50,879 bases of DNA from Natronohydrobacter sp. (GCA_030603695.1 JAUVXF010000020.1:1-50879); one strand, 5' to 3'; counted from the first letter of the stretch, positions 26,157-35,728 are shown. The notes: generated by a model from the letters alone, not told the origin. Numbers and translations: made by a program.

Positions 26157-26623
26157 CCGAAGAAAAGCGCAAAGGCTTTGAGATGACAGGCCGCAAGGTG
26201 CTGATCATCGCGGTCTCGGCCTTTGGGGTTATCATCACGGCGAACCTGACCCTGGCTTTCAACGCCGTGAATACCTTTCCGGGGCTGGAAGTGGATAATT
26301 CTTTCGTGGCCAGCCAGAATTTCAATCAGGAACTGGCAGAGCAACTGGCCCTTGGCTGGGATGTGCGTGCCAGCCATGAAGATGGCGTTCTGACACTGGC
26401 CATCACCGATAGCGCAGGCCAGCCGGTGCAGGTGGCGCATCTGGACGCCGTTTTGGGCGCGGCTACCCATGTGCGCGACGATCAGACGCCGGATTTCCGT
26501 TTTACAAATGGCGCTTATCGCGCGCCGGTGGAGATAGGGCGCGGAAACTGGAATATCCGCCTGCATGCTGTTGCCGCTGATGGAACCGAATTCCGCCAGC
26601 GCGTTGTGTTGCATCTGCGCTGA
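26153..26623 (+). CDS. ccoH: cbb3 oxidase assembly protein CcoH (FixH)
   Basis: A 156-aa single-pass membrane protein. A cytoplasmic MTEEKRKGFEMTGRKV start precedes one helix (about 15-35, with AFGVIITANLTLAFNAV) and a periplasmic domain with SFVASQNFNQEL, the usual FixH block. It binds the CcoN/CcoP assembly intermediates. ATG 26153 overlaps the ccoG stop by 4 bases and its own stop overlaps ccoI by 1 (TGATG), so translation is coupled throughout. Confidence 0.93.
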   Translation: MTEEKRKGFEMTGRKVLIIAVSAFGVIITANLTLAFNAVNTFPGLEVDNSFVASQNFNQELAEQLALGWDVRASHEDGVLTLAITDSAGQPVQVAHLDAVLGAATHVRDDQTPDFRFTNGAYRAPVEIGRGNWNIRLHAVAADGTEFRQRVVLHLR

Positions 26624-28806
26624 TGTCCTACGCCCCCGCGCGCCCCTCCGCCTGCCCGGCCTGTGATGCGGCCCCCGCCGCAGAGGCTTTGGCCGCACGC
26701 GCACCCCTGCCGGGGGCGCGGCTGTTGCTATCTGTGCCCGCTGTGCATTGCGCGGCGTGCATTTCCAGCATCGAACGCGATCTGGCGCAGATGGACGGCG
26801 TCAATTCCGCGCGGCTGAACCTGACCTTGAAGCGCCTGAGCGTGGATGCGCGCGCAGGCATTGCCGCGCAAGATGTCATCGCGCGGCTGGATCGGCTGGG
26901 ATACGAGGCGCATGAAATGGATGCCGGCACTCTGTCCATGACAGAGACGGAAAAACAGGGCCGCGATTTGCTGATGCGGGTGGGCGTGTCCGGTTTTGCG
27001 ATGATGAATGTCATGCTGTTATCGGTTGCTGTCTGGGCCGGGGCCGAAGGGGCCACGCGCGATCTGTTCCACCTGATATCGGCACTTATTGCCATTCCCA
27101 CAGTGGCCTTTGCGGGCCAGCCGTTTTTCCGCAATGCATGGCGCGCCTTGCGGGCGGGGCGGATGGATATGGATGGCCCGATTTCCTTTGCCATTATCCT
27201 CACCCTGTTCATCTCGCTTTATGAATCGCTGCTTTCGGGCAAACATGCGTATTTTGAAGCCGTGGTGATGCTGATTTTCTTTCTGCTGGTGGGCCGCTAT
27301 CTGGATTTCCGCGCGCGCGCCGTGGCGCGATCGGCGGCGCAGGAACTGGCCGCGCTGGAAGTGCCGCGCGCTATCCGGGTAAGTGGCGGGGCAGAGGCCA
27401 CGGTTTCCGTGGCCGATCTGGCGGTGGGCGATGTGGTGCTGGTGCGCCCCGGTGGCCGTGTGCCTGTGGATGGGGTGGTGGTGGCGGGCCAGTCAGAAAT
27501 TGACCGCGCGCTTCTGACAGGCGAAACCCTGCCGGTTTTTGCGGCCGAGGGCCATGTTGTCAGCGCGGGCGAGGTGAATTTGACAGGGCCTTTGCAGGTG
27601 CGGGTGACAGCGGCAGGCAAAGACAGTTCGCTTCACCGCATGGCCGATTTGGTGGCAAATGCCGAATCCGCGCGGCTGCGCTATACCACGATTGCAGAAC
27701 GCGCGGCGGCGGCCTATGCGCCGACAATTCCCATCGTCTCGCTTGCTGCCTTTGTGATCTGGTATTGGATATCGGGCGGTGATTTGCGGCTGTCGATGAA
27801 TATTGCCGTGGCCAGCCTGATCATCACTTGCCCTTGCGCGCTGGGTCTGGCCGTGCCTGCGGTTGTCACATCGGCCAGCGGCAAACTGTTTCGCAAGGGC
27901 CTGCTGATCAAGGATGGCACGGCGCTGGAACGGCTGGCCGAAGTGGATACCGTGATCTTTGACAAGACAGGCACACTGACACTGGGCACGCCTGCCCCCA
28001 CAAATCTGGATCAGCACGGGCCAGAGGTGCTGGCCGTGGCGCTGGCGCTGTCCGAGGGGTCAAGCCATCCGCTGGCGCAGGCGCTGGCGCGCGCCTTGCG
28101 CGACCGGGGCCTTGTGCCCGCCGCGCTGGATGGGGTGTCTGAGGTGGCGGGCTACGGGATAGAAGCGCAGTGGCAGGGCGCGCGCGTGCGTCTGGGCCGC
28201 GCCGCATGGGTGGGGGCCACGCCGCGCAGTGTAACCGCCGCTTATCTGGCCATCGGGGCGCAGACCCATGCTTTCACCTTCGCCGATCAGTTGCGCCCCG
28301 GCGCGGCAGAGGTGGTGGCCGCGCTGCAAGCGCAGGGCAAGGCGGTAAAGCTGATGTCGGGCGATGTGCCTGCTGCCGTGGGCGATCTGGCCGCGCGCCT
28401 TGGCATTGCCGATTGGCAGGCCGAAGCGCTGCCTCAGGACAAGGCCGCTGCCATCACCGCGCTGCATGAAGCGGGCCATAAGGTGCTGATGGTGGGCGAT
28501 GGGCTGAATGATACGGTTGCCCTGTCGGTGGCGCATGTGTCAATCTCGCCGGCCTCGGCGTTGGATGCGGCGCGCGCGGCCTCTGACATGGTGCTTTTGG
28601 GGCGCGATCTGTCGCCCGTGGCCGATGCGCTGCACCTGTCCAAAACCGCGATGCGGCGGATACGGGAAAACCTGTGGCAATCGGGGATTTACAACATCAT
28701 CTTTGTGCCGATTGCGTTGTTTGGCTTTGCCACCCCTCTTTGGGCGGCGTTTGTGATGTCCATCTCGTCCATCACTGTCACGCTGAACGCTTTGCGGCTG
28801 AAATAG
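26623..28806 (+). CDS. ccoI: Copper-transporting P1B-type ATPase CcoI (FixI)
   Basis: A 727-aa copper pump, probably supplying copper for CuB assembly at the periplasmic side. The N-terminal heavy-metal domain has CAAC (43-46), and an extra CPAC (11-14) precedes it. Eight helices, the metal-transport CPC motif (403-405), the phosphorylation motif DKTGT (447-451, VIFDKTGTLTLG) and the hinge GDGLNDTVAL are in order. TGE-type actuator sequence (LLTGETLP) lies before CPC. Length and order match FixI. It follows ccoH without a gap. Confidence 0.96.
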   Translation: MSYAPARPSACPACDAAPAAEALAARAPLPGARLLLSVPAVHCAACISSIERDLAQMDGVNSARLNLTLKRLSVDARAGIAAQDVIARLDRLGYEAHEMDAGTLSMTETEKQGRDLLMRVGVSGFAMMNVMLLSVAVWAGAEGATRDLFHLISALIAIPTVAFAGQPFFRNAWRALRAGRMDMDGPISFAIILTLFISLYESLLSGKHAYFEAVVMLIFFLLVGRYLDFRARAVARSAAQELAALEVPRAIRVSGGAEATVSVADLAVGDVVLVRPGGRVPVDGVVVAGQSEIDRALLTGETLPVFAAEGHVVSAGEVNLTGPLQVRVTAAGKDSSLHRMADLVANAESARLRYTTIAERAAAAYAPTIPIVSLAAFVIWYWISGGDLRLSMNIAVASLIITCPCALGLAVPAVVTSASGKLFRKGLLIKDGTALERLAEVDTVIFDKTGTLTLGTPAPTNLDQHGPEVLAVALALSEGSSHPLAQALARALRDRGLVPAALDGVSEVAGYGIEAQWQGARVRLGRAAWVGATPRSVTAAYLAIGAQTHAFTFADQLRPGAAEVVAALQAQGKAVKLMSGDVPAAVGDLAARLGIADWQAEALPQDKAAAITALHEAGHKVLMVGDGLNDTVALSVAHVSISPASALDAARAASDMVLLGRDLSPVADALHLSKTAMRRIRENLWQSGIYNIIFVPIALFGFATPLWAAFVMSISSITVTLNALRLK

Positions 28807-28815
28807 GGGCACGAT

Positions 28816-28998
28816 ATGGAAGTTCTGGCCGTTTTGATACCTGTGTCGCTGTTTCTGGGGTTTCTGGGTTTGGGTGCTTTTCTCTGGTCGCTGCGCAAGG
28901 GCATGTATGATGACCCGGATGGCGACAGCCAGCGCATTCTTGATCCGCGCTATGATGACAAGCCAAAGCCCGTTACGCCAGAGGAAGAAGGGCGCTAA
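28816..28998 (+). CDS. ccoS: cbb3 oxidase maturation protein CcoS
   Basis: A 60-aa protein: an N-terminal helix (about 4-27, LAVLIPVSLFLGFLGLGAFLW), then a KGMYDDPDGDSQRIL segment and acidic tail, the standard CcoS pattern. It is needed for cofactor insertion into CcoN. It closes the ccoGHIS set. A Shine-Dalgarno (AGGGGC) is upstream. Its stop faces the lipid A acyltransferase gene's stop at 29029. Confidence 0.93.
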   Translation: MEVLAVLIPVSLFLGFLGLGAFLWSLRKGMYDDPDGDSQRILDPRYDDKPKPVTPEEEGR

Positions 28999-29028
28999 GG
29001 GGGCTTATGGCCCCAAGCGCCATGCGGT

Positions 29029-29925
29029 TCAGGCGTTTTTCCAGCGCCGATGCGTCCACATCCATTGATCCATATGGCCGCGCACCAAATCCGCGACAGA
29101 GGCATTGAGTGCGCGCGTCATGGTGTGGGGGTCGCTATGGGGGATGGGGGCCTCTATCCGCACGCGAAAGCTGATCCCGTCTGGCTGGCGAATGGCATAG
29201 ACAGGCACCAAAAGCGCGTCATGCTTCAGCGCGATTTCGGCGGCAGACAGGGCCGTGCGCGCGGGCTTGCCCATGAAATCCATTACCTCGCCATGATCCA
29301 TGTAATGATCGGCCACCAGCCCGATCATGCCACCTTGGCGCAGGTGCTTTATCAGCCCCGCCAGCCCTGCGCGATCCCGCGGAAAGACGGGCTTGGCAAT
29401 GCTGGCCATGGCGGCCACATAGCGCTCGTTGAAGGCTGTGTTGCGCATGGGCATATATATGCCCGCAATGGTGCAGCCTTTCTCGCGCAGCACCACGCGC
29501 GCGGCGTCATAATTGCCGAAATGGGCTGTCACCAGCACCACCGGGCGGCCCGCATCGCGCGCGGCTTCCAGCGCGGGCAGGCCATCGCCCTCTATCGGGC
29601 TGGATTTGGCGCGCGCCATGAATTCCGGCCCGGAAAAGGTTTCGGCAATGGCGCGGGCCATATTGCCGGGCACGGCGCGGCACAGGCGCTCCACCTCTGC
29701 CTGTGGCAGATCGGGAAAGACATGGGCCAGATTTTCACGAATCCGCCGGGGCAGGCCCGCAAAGGGGCCGATCACATAGGCCCCCAGCCAGCCCATTGTA
29801 GCAATGCGCGCAGGGTAGGGCAGCAGCCTGCCCGCAGCCATCAGCGCCGCTGTAAGGCGGTCTTCCAGCCAGTGTTTCCGGCTAAGTTTCACAGGCTCTG
29901 CGCCAGTAGGGTTTGGTTGCGACAT
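29029..29925 (-). CDS. Lipid A lauroyl/myristoyl acyltransferase (LpxL/HtrB family)
   Basis: A 298-aa inner-membrane acyltransferase that adds a secondary acyl chain to Kdo2-lipid A. The catalytic H-x4-D motif is HFGNYD, in the VVLVTAHFGNYDAARVVL block. The downstream GMIGLVADHYMDHG and VPVYAIRQPDG are also family features. An N-terminal hydrophobic segment (about 20-50) fits membrane anchoring. ATG 29925 (MSQPNP) is preferred; a GTG at 29940 would add five residues. It ends the minus-strand run with gshA. Which chain it adds cannot be told from sequence. Confidence 0.9.
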   Translation of the reverse strand: MSQPNPTGAEPVKLSRKHWLEDRLTAALMAAGRLLPYPARIATMGWLGAYVIGPFAGLPRRIRENLAHVFPDLPQAEVERLCRAVPGNMARAIAETFSGPEFMARAKSSPIEGDGLPALEAARDAGRPVVLVTAHFGNYDAARVVLREKGCTIAGIYMPMRNTAFNERYVAAMASIAKPVFPRDRAGLAGLIKHLRQGGMIGLVADHYMDHGEVMDFMGKPARTALSAAEIALKHDALLVPVYAIRQPDGISFRVRIEAPIPHSDPHTMTRALNASVADLVRGHMDQWMWTHRRWKNA

Positions 29926-29967
29926 GGGTGCTGATTGCACCCCCTGCGTGGCTTCGTCAAGAGCGGG

Positions 29968-31338
29968 TCAATAGCTGTAGGCCGCATATATCTGGCTGAG
30001 ATCGCCCTGCCAATCGCCGTGATAGCGGGCCAGCAATTCATCTGCCGGGGTTTGGCCGGTGGCGATGCTGTCTTTCAGCGCGTTCAGAAAATGGGTTTCA
30101 TCAGGCAGCATGCCCCCTGCGCCGGGGCGCGCGCGGGCTTTCAGCCCGGCTTCGGCAATCGCCACGGCCTCGCGCGCCAGATCCATCAGTTTCACACCAT
30201 TAGCCGCGCCTGCCAGCCCATCCACAGAGGCCGCAACCCGCAGCGCGTTGCGCGTCTGGGCATCCAGCCCTTTGGCCAGATCCCATGCGCCATCCAGCGC
30301 GCCCTGGTCATAGGTCAGCCCCACCCAGAACGCGGGCAGCGCGCATAGCCTGCGCCACGGCCCGCCATCTGCCCCGCGCATTTCGATGAATTTTTTCAGC
30401 CGTGCTTCGGGGAAGATGGTTGTCAGGTGATCTGCGAAATCCGAGAGGGTGGGCACTTCGCCGGGCAGGGCGGGCAGTTGCCCGCGCATGAAATCCCGAA
30501 AGCTTTGGCCAAGCGCATTGATGTATTTGCCATCGCGATAGACAAAATACATCGGCACATCCAAGGCATAATCCACCCAGGCTTCAAACCCGAACCCTTG
30601 TTCAAAGACAAAGGGCAACATGCCGGTGCGCGCTGCATCCAGATCGCGCCAGACCCGCGCGCGCCAGCTTTTATGGCCGTTTGGCTTGCCCTCCAGAAAG
30701 GGCGAATTGGCAAAAAGGGCGGTGGCCACAGGTTGCAGCGCCAAGGCCACGCGCAGTTTCTGCACCATATCGGCCTCTGACGAGAAATCCAGATTCACCT
30801 GCACCGTGCAGGTGCGATACATCATCGTTTTGCCCATCGTGCCAACCCGATCCATGTAATCGGTCATCAGCGCATAGCGGCCCTTGGGCATGACGGGCAT
30901 TTGGTCATGCGCCCAGATTGGCGCAGCCCCCAGCCCGATAAAGCCCATGCCCAGGTCATCGGCAATGCTGCGCACTTCGCGCAGGTGCTGGTTCACCTCG
31001 TCACAGGTTTGGTGGATTGTCTCCAATGGTGCGCCCGACAATTCCAGCTGGCCGCCGGGTTCCAGACTGACATTGGCGCCATCTTTCTCCAGCCCGATGA
31101 TATGGCCGCCTTCCATGACAGGCGCCCAGCCAAAGCGATCGCGCAGCCCTTCCAGCATGGCCCTGATGGAACGCGGGCCGTCATAGGGCAGGGGCAGCAA
31201 TGTATCGCGGCAATAGCCGAATTTTTCATGCTCTGTGCCAATGCGCCACTCTTCTTTGGGTTTGCAGCCAGAGGCCAGATATTCGACCAGTTGTGCCTTG
31301 TTTTCGATCGGCCCGCCGCCGGTTTGGGGAATGGACAT
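29968..31338 (-). CDS. gshA: Glutamate-cysteine ligase
   Basis: A 456-aa ATP-dependent ligase, first step of glutathione synthesis. Its length and the motifs EWRIGTEHEKFGY, GGQLELSGAPLETIHQT and MGFIGLGAAPIW place it in the plant-type/proteobacterial GCS2 group. A GGAG Shine-Dalgarno precedes ATG 31338. It supplies glutathione for GST enzymes such as the one at 7251-7844. It lies between a small membrane protein and the lipid A acyltransferase, all on the minus strand. Confidence 0.95.
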   Translation of the reverse strand: MSIPQTGGGPIENKAQLVEYLASGCKPKEEWRIGTEHEKFGYCRDTLLPLPYDGPRSIRAMLEGLRDRFGWAPVMEGGHIIGLEKDGANVSLEPGGQLELSGAPLETIHQTCDEVNQHLREVRSIADDLGMGFIGLGAAPIWAHDQMPVMPKGRYALMTDYMDRVGTMGKTMMYRTCTVQVNLDFSSEADMVQKLRVALALQPVATALFANSPFLEGKPNGHKSWRARVWRDLDAARTGMLPFVFEQGFGFEAWVDYALDVPMYFVYRDGKYINALGQSFRDFMRGQLPALPGEVPTLSDFADHLTTIFPEARLKKFIEMRGADGGPWRRLCALPAFWVGLTYDQGALDGAWDLAKGLDAQTRNALRVAASVDGLAGAANGVKLMDLAREAVAIAEAGLKARARPGAGGMLPDETHFLNALKDSIATGQTPADELLARYHGDWQGDLSQIYAAYSY

Positions 31339-31425
31339 TTGCGCTCCGATCTTACCTTGTCACTGTCTTGTCAGGCCGCAGACTTGGAGTTTGAATGCGC
31401 CCAAGTCAAGCCTTGGCGTTGCGCC

Positions 31426-31944
31426 TTAGTGCAAGCGCAAATGCCGGCCCGCCCGCGCGGGGTGCAGCCATAGCGCGCGGGCAGGTGGGGGGCTGGTATC
31501 CTCCAGCGCCTCTAGCAGGGCCTGCATGCGCAATCCGGGCAGGCTGCCAAAGGCATCAAACAGCGCGTCTGCGCCTGTGGCGGCCACCGGAATTTCCAGC
31601 CGCGCCCCGTCTGACGCAATCAGCAACCAGCTTGTGCCTTGGGCGACCAGATGCAATTCCACCAGATCGCGCAGCGCCAGAAACCCGCCTTCTTCGGGGC
31701 CGAAATATGAGATTTGCCCTTCCACGATCTGCACAATCCCCGGCGCAAGCCCTGCGCGGGCAAAACGCAGACGCCGCCAGCCGATAAGCGCCATGCCCAG
31801 CCCCGCTGCCACCACCAGCACGGCCAGAAGCTGAAAAAACCTGTCCTGCGCTTGCAATGCCCATAGGCCAAACAGGGCCACGGCCAGCCCTGTCAGCACC
31901 TCTGACCAGCGCCGCAGCCCTGCCATCAGTTCTGGCCGAATCAT
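31426..31944 (-). CDS. Unrecognised small membrane protein (two helices plus soluble domain)
   Basis: A 172-aa protein I cannot name. Two adjacent helices (about 14-31 and 36-56) form an N-terminal hairpin. A soluble domain of about 110 residues follows, with GLAPGIVQIVEGQISYFGPEEGG and GTSWLLIASDGARLEIPVAA, mostly beta-strand-like. Start ATG 31944 overlaps the rsmE stop (ATGA), so it is probably translated with rsmE, and gshA follows 87 bases on. Such proteins are widespread hypotheticals beside rsmE in Rhodobacterales. No motif gives a function. Confidence 0.8.
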   Translation of the reverse strand: MIRPELMAGLRRWSEVLTGLAVALFGLWALQAQDRFFQLLAVLVVAAGLGMALIGWRRLRFARAGLAPGIVQIVEGQISYFGPEEGGFLALRDLVELHLVAQGTSWLLIASDGARLEIPVAATGADALFDAFGSLPGLRMQALLEALEDTSPPPARALWLHPARAGRHLRLH

Positions 31945-32660
31945 TGCCAATCGCCTTTCGCCTGTTGCCACAGGGCCAGTGCGGCCACTGCGGCGGTATC
32001 TGCGCGCAAGATGCGCGGGCCAAGCGATATGGGGTGAATGGCGGGGAAGGCGCGCAGGCGCGCGCGCTCTGCCGCCGAAAATCCGCCCTCTGGCCCGATC
32101 AGGATTGCCGCAGGGGCCGGGGGCAGGGGCTGTGGCGCGGCAGTTTCGGCCAGCGCCTCGTCGGCCCAGACCAGCGCGCGCCCCTCTGGCCATGTGTCCA
32201 GCACTTTGGCCAGCGGGGTCAGGGCGGCCACTTGCGGCACATAGGTTCCGCCGCATTGCTCTGCGGCCTCTGTTGCATGGGCTTGCAGGCGGTCTTGGCG
32301 GATGCGTTCGGAATTGGTGAATTCGGTTTGCACCGGGATGATCCGCGCCGCGCCCAGTTCTGCGGCTTTTTCCACAATGAAATCGGTGCGCGCTTTTTTG
32401 ATGGGGGCAAATAGCAACCACAGATCGGGCGGCAGGCGCTGGGTGGCAGATTGAGCGCGGCACAGCGCCACCGCGCCGCGCTTGCTGGCCGTGCCCAGTT
32501 CGGCCAGCCATTCGCCATCACGCCCGTTAAACAGCGCCAGCGGCGTGCCGCTTCCCTTGCGCATGACAGAAACCAGATAATGCGCCTGATCCTGCGACAG
32601 GGCTATCTCTTGCCCCGCCCCCAAAGGCTGCTCTACAAAGAGCCTGATTTTCGCGCGCAT
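31941..32660 (-). CDS. rsmE: 16S rRNA m3U1498 methyltransferase RsmE
   Basis: A 239-aa SPOUT-family enzyme that methylates 16S rRNA U1498 with SAM. The N-terminal PUA-like part (AKIRLFVEQPLGAGQEIALSQ) is followed by the SPOUT knot: AILIGPEGGFSAAERARL and PISLGPRILRADTA are the SAM-binding loops. I chose ATG 32660 (MRAKIRLF) because the family N-terminus begins there; ATG 32675 would add five residues. Its stop overlaps the next gene. It diverges from ubiA with only 27 bases between start codons. Confidence 0.93.
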   Translation of the reverse strand: MRAKIRLFVEQPLGAGQEIALSQDQAHYLVSVMRKGSGTPLALFNGRDGEWLAELGTASKRGAVALCRAQSATQRLPPDLWLLFAPIKKARTDFIVEKAAELGAARIIPVQTEFTNSERIRQDRLQAHATEAAEQCGGTYVPQVAALTPLAKVLDTWPEGRALVWADEALAETAAPQPLPPAPAAILIGPEGGFSAAERARLRAFPAIHPISLGPRILRADTAAVAALALWQQAKGDWQ

Positions 32661-32687
32661 GCTGTCACTGTCCATGAGGCCCAGAAT

Positions 32688-33668
32688 ATGACCGGAAACG
32701 ACCAAAGGCCAGAGGCTCCGACAGCGCAAGGCAGCGTGGCGGATGCGGTTGCGCGCAATTGGGTGGATCGCTACGCCCCGGCGCAGGCAAAGCCTTATTT
32801 GCGGCTGTCGCGGGCTGACAGGCCGATTGGCACATGGCTTTTGCTGCTGCCCTGCTGGTGGGGTGTGTTTCTGGGCGCGGCCTCGCAGCCAGAGACAGCG
32901 GGCTGGCTGACCGTCTGGATCGTGCTGGGCTGCGGCATTGGCGCGATTCTGATGCGGGGCGCAGGCTGCACATGGAATGACATTACTGACCGCGATATAG
33001 ATGACAAAGTGGCGCGCACGCGGTCGCGCCCTTTGCCATCGGGCCAGGTGAATATGCGGCAAGCCCTGATCTGGATGGGCGCGCAGGCCGGTATTGCGGC
33101 GCTGATTCTGTTCACCTTCAACTGGGCCGCAGTCGGGCTGGGGGTGCTCTCGCTGGGGTTGGTGGCGATTTACCCCTTTGCCAAGCGGTTCACATGGTGG
33201 CCGCAAATCTTTCTGGGGCTTGCCTTCAACTGGGGTGCAGTGCTGGCCTGGACAGCGCAGACAGGGGCGCTTGGCCTGCCTGCGGTGTTTCTGTATCTGG
33301 CGGGCATATGCTGGACGCTGTTTTATGACACGATCTATGCCCATCAAGACCGTGAGGACGATGCGCTGATTGGCGTGAAATCCACCGCGCGGCTGTTTGG
33401 CACGAATACGGAAACATGGTTGCGGGGGTTTTTGCTGGCGACGGTGGTGTTCATGTCGCTTGCGGTTATCTACGCGCTTTCGGCTGTGGCCGACCCGTTG
33501 AAAATGTCCCTGGGCCTGGCTGGGGCCTGGGCGATGGGCTGGCATATGAACTGGCAGCTGGGCCAGCTGGATATAGATGACACGGAAAGGTGTTTGGCGC
33601 TGTTCCGTTCCAACAGGGATGCGGGCTTGCTGGTTGCGCTGTTTCTTGCCATCACCATTTTCGCGTGA
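32688..33668 (+). CDS. ubiA: 4-hydroxybenzoate polyprenyltransferase
   Basis: A 326-aa inner-membrane prenyltransferase that attaches the isoprenoid tail to 4-hydroxybenzoate in ubiquinone synthesis. The Mg-prenyl-diphosphate motifs are NDITDRDIDD (97-106) and DREDD (in AHQDREDDALIG). About eight or nine helices are visible. ATG 32688 has a GAGG Shine-Dalgarno 9 bases upstream, although the frame runs back to 32451 (over rsmE antisense), which is rejected. The N-terminal 35 residues are a polar extension. Confidence 0.94.
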   Translation: MTGNDQRPEAPTAQGSVADAVARNWVDRYAPAQAKPYLRLSRADRPIGTWLLLLPCWWGVFLGAASQPETAGWLTVWIVLGCGIGAILMRGAGCTWNDITDRDIDDKVARTRSRPLPSGQVNMRQALIWMGAQAGIAALILFTFNWAAVGLGVLSLGLVAIYPFAKRFTWWPQIFLGLAFNWGAVLAWTAQTGALGLPAVFLYLAGICWTLFYDTIYAHQDREDDALIGVKSTARLFGTNTETWLRGFLLATVVFMSLAVIYALSAVADPLKMSLGLAGAWAMGWHMNWQLGQLDIDDTERCLALFRSNRDAGLLVALFLAITIFA

Positions 33669-33703
33669 TTGCGCCTGTAGCTGCAAGGCGCTAGGGAACC
33701 AGC

Positions 33704-35728
33704 ATGAAAGAGCAAATCTTACAGGTTTTGCAGCGGGTGATTGGGTCTGTCCTGCCTTTGGCGGGCAGATACAAGGGGGGTCTGCTGATGGCTGCCAGCT
33801 TTGGGCTGGCGCTGGCGGGATCATTTGGGGCGGCCACATTGGCTGCGCGCGGGATCGAATATGTGGTTGCCCGCGATGCCCAGGCGGTTCTGGCGGAAAA
33901 GGGGTTGCCTTGGGCAGAGGTGGCGACAGATGGCTTGCTTCTGACATTGCGTGGCGAAGCAGACAGCGAAGCCGCGCGCTTTCGCGCGCTGAGCGCCGTT
34001 TCCACAGTTGTCGCGGCAGAGCGCGTGATTGATGAAATTCGCGTTGCCGCCTCGGTAGAGATTGCCGCGCCGCGCTTTCAGATAGAAATTTTGCGCAATG
34101 GTCTGGATATCTCTTTGATCGGGCTGATCCCGACCAGCCTGCCAACCGAAAGCATCGTCTCGCGGATTGAAGCGATTGACCCTGAAATCTCGGTCGTGAA
34201 CATGCTGGAAGCGGCGGATCACCCTGTGCCTTTCGGGTGGGAACAGGCGGCGGATTTCGGGTTGCGCGCCTTGGCGCTTATCCCCAGCAGCAAGATTTCC
34301 ATCAGCGCTGATCAGGTGGAAGTCAGCGGCCTTGCTGGCAGCGAACGCCAGCGCGATCAGTGGCGCGAGCAGCTGATGCGCGAGCGTCCGCGCGGGCTGA
34401 TTGCCAGTATCAGCATTTCTGCGCCGCGCCCTGTCATCTCGCCCTTCACGCTGCGCTTTGTGATGGATGAGGATGGCGGCGCGCGCTTTGACGCCTGCGC
34501 CGCAGACACATCCGAGGCCCGCGCTGCGATATTGCGCGCAGGCCGTGCCGCCGGGGCGCAAGGCGCGATAGATTGTGTCATCGGGCTTGGCAGCCCTTCG
34601 CCGCGCTGGCAGGTTGCCGCATCGGAATCGATTGCCGCGCTGGCTGCGATGGGGGAAGGCAGTGTCACTTTGGCCGATATGGATATCTCTCTTATCGTGC
34701 CGCATACTGTTTCGGCCGAAGCTTTGGCGCGCGCTGCCGCCGATCTGGAACAGCGCCTGCCCGATGTGTTTTCGTTGCAAACGCTGCGCTTGCCGCCCGA
34801 TGGCGATGATCCCGTGCGCGGGGATGAGGCGATAGAATTCGTAGCCAGCCTGGGCGAAGATGGCGTTGTTTTGTTACGGGGATACATGATTGATGACCGC
34901 TCTCGCGAGGCCGTGCAGGCCTTGGCGCGGGCCGAATTTGGCATGAATGCCGTGCGCGCGAATTTGCGCATAGATCCCGATCTGCCCGAAGGCTGGCCCG
35001 TGCGCGCGCTTTTGGCCGTGGATATGCTGGGCCAGATGGAACATGGCAGCGTGCGGATGCGCCCTGACCGGTTTGATATTCGCGGTGTCACGGGCGATGC
35101 CACAACAGCCGACAGGGTGTCGCGACTGATGACAGAGCGGCTGGGCAGCGGCGCAGTTTTCGCGCTGGATATCCGCTATGATGAACGGCTTGATCCGGTT
35201 GCCATGCAGCCAACGCCGGGGCGCTGCGAGGATTGGATCACAGAGGTTGTGACCGAACAGAAAATCACCTTCGACCCCGGTTCGGCAACGATAGACAACG
35301 CCGCCGGGCGCGTGATGGACAAGCTGGCCGAAATCCTGCGCGACTGTGGCCGGTTGGAGATGGAAGTGGCGGGCCATACGGACAGCCAAGGCCGGTTGGA
35401 AACCAATATGCGCCTAAGCCAGCAACGCGCCGAGGCCGTGATTGCGGGCCTTCTGGCGCGGGGCGCATTGGTGGCGGATTTCGTGGCCAGAGGGTATGGG
35501 CCGGAATTTCCCGTGGCGGATAATGGCACGGCAGAGGGGCGCGAGGCCAACCGGCGGATCGAGTTTCAGTTGATTGGCGCTTCGGCAGAGGCCGCAGCAG
35601 CAGAACGCGGCGCGCCAGTTCAGGCCGATGCGCCACCGCCAGAACCGCGCGACGAATCAGATTTGGAAATTGTGGTCACAACAGGTGCGGGCGACAACCC
35701 GCGCCCACAGGCGCGGCCCGCAAGATGA
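33704..35728 (+). CDS. OmpA-family protein with BON-like repeats
   Basis: A 674-aa envelope protein. One N-terminal helix (about 27-50, KGGLLMAASFGLALAGSFGA) anchors it in the inner membrane, since no cleavable signal peptide is clear. A long periplasmic part follows with repeated BON-like alpha/beta units, such as LLLTLRGEADSEAARFRALSAV. The C-terminal OmpA peptidoglycan-binding domain (about 520-640) has AGHTDSQG, LSQQRAEAV and NRRIEF. A Pro/acid-rich tail ends it. It would tie the envelope to peptidoglycan. It is large for an OmpA protein and has no beta-barrel. Confidence 0.87.
   Translation: MKEQILQVLQRVIGSVLPLAGRYKGGLLMAASFGLALAGSFGAATLAARGIEYVVARDAQAVLAEKGLPWAEVATDGLLLTLRGEADSEAARFRALSAVSTVVAAERVIDEIRVAASVEIAAPRFQIEILRNGLDISLIGLIPTSLPTESIVSRIEAIDPEISVVNMLEAADHPVPFGWEQAADFGLRALALIPSSKISISADQVEVSGLAGSERQRDQWREQLMRERPRGLIASISISAPRPVISPFTLRFVMDEDGGARFDACAADTSEARAAILRAGRAAGAQGAIDCVIGLGSPSPRWQVAASESIAALAAMGEGSVTLADMDISLIVPHTVSAEALARAAADLEQRLPDVFSLQTLRLPPDGDDPVRGDEAIEFVASLGEDGVVLLRGYMIDDRSREAVQALARAEFGMNAVRANLRIDPDLPEGWPVRALLAVDMLGQMEHGSVRMRPDRFDIRGVTGDATTADRVSRLMTERLGSGAVFALDIRYDERLDPVAMQPTPGRCEDWITEVVTEQKITFDPGSATIDNAAGRVMDKLAEILRDCGRLEMEVAGHTDSQGRLETNMRLSQQRAEAVIAGLLARGALVADFVARGYGPEFPVADNGTAEGREANRRIEFQLIGASAEAAAAERGAPVQADAPPPEPRDESDLEIVVTTGAGDNPRPQARPAR

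Noticed and set aside
28991-29021. Hairpin between ccoS and the acyltransferase
   Set aside because: Imperfect stem overlapping the ccoS stop with no adjacent T-run on either strand, so not called a terminator.
31941-34145. A 734-codon minus frame extending rsmE to 34145
   Set aside because: The extension crosses ubiA and part of the OmpA-type gene on the opposite strand. The real rsmE begins at 32660.
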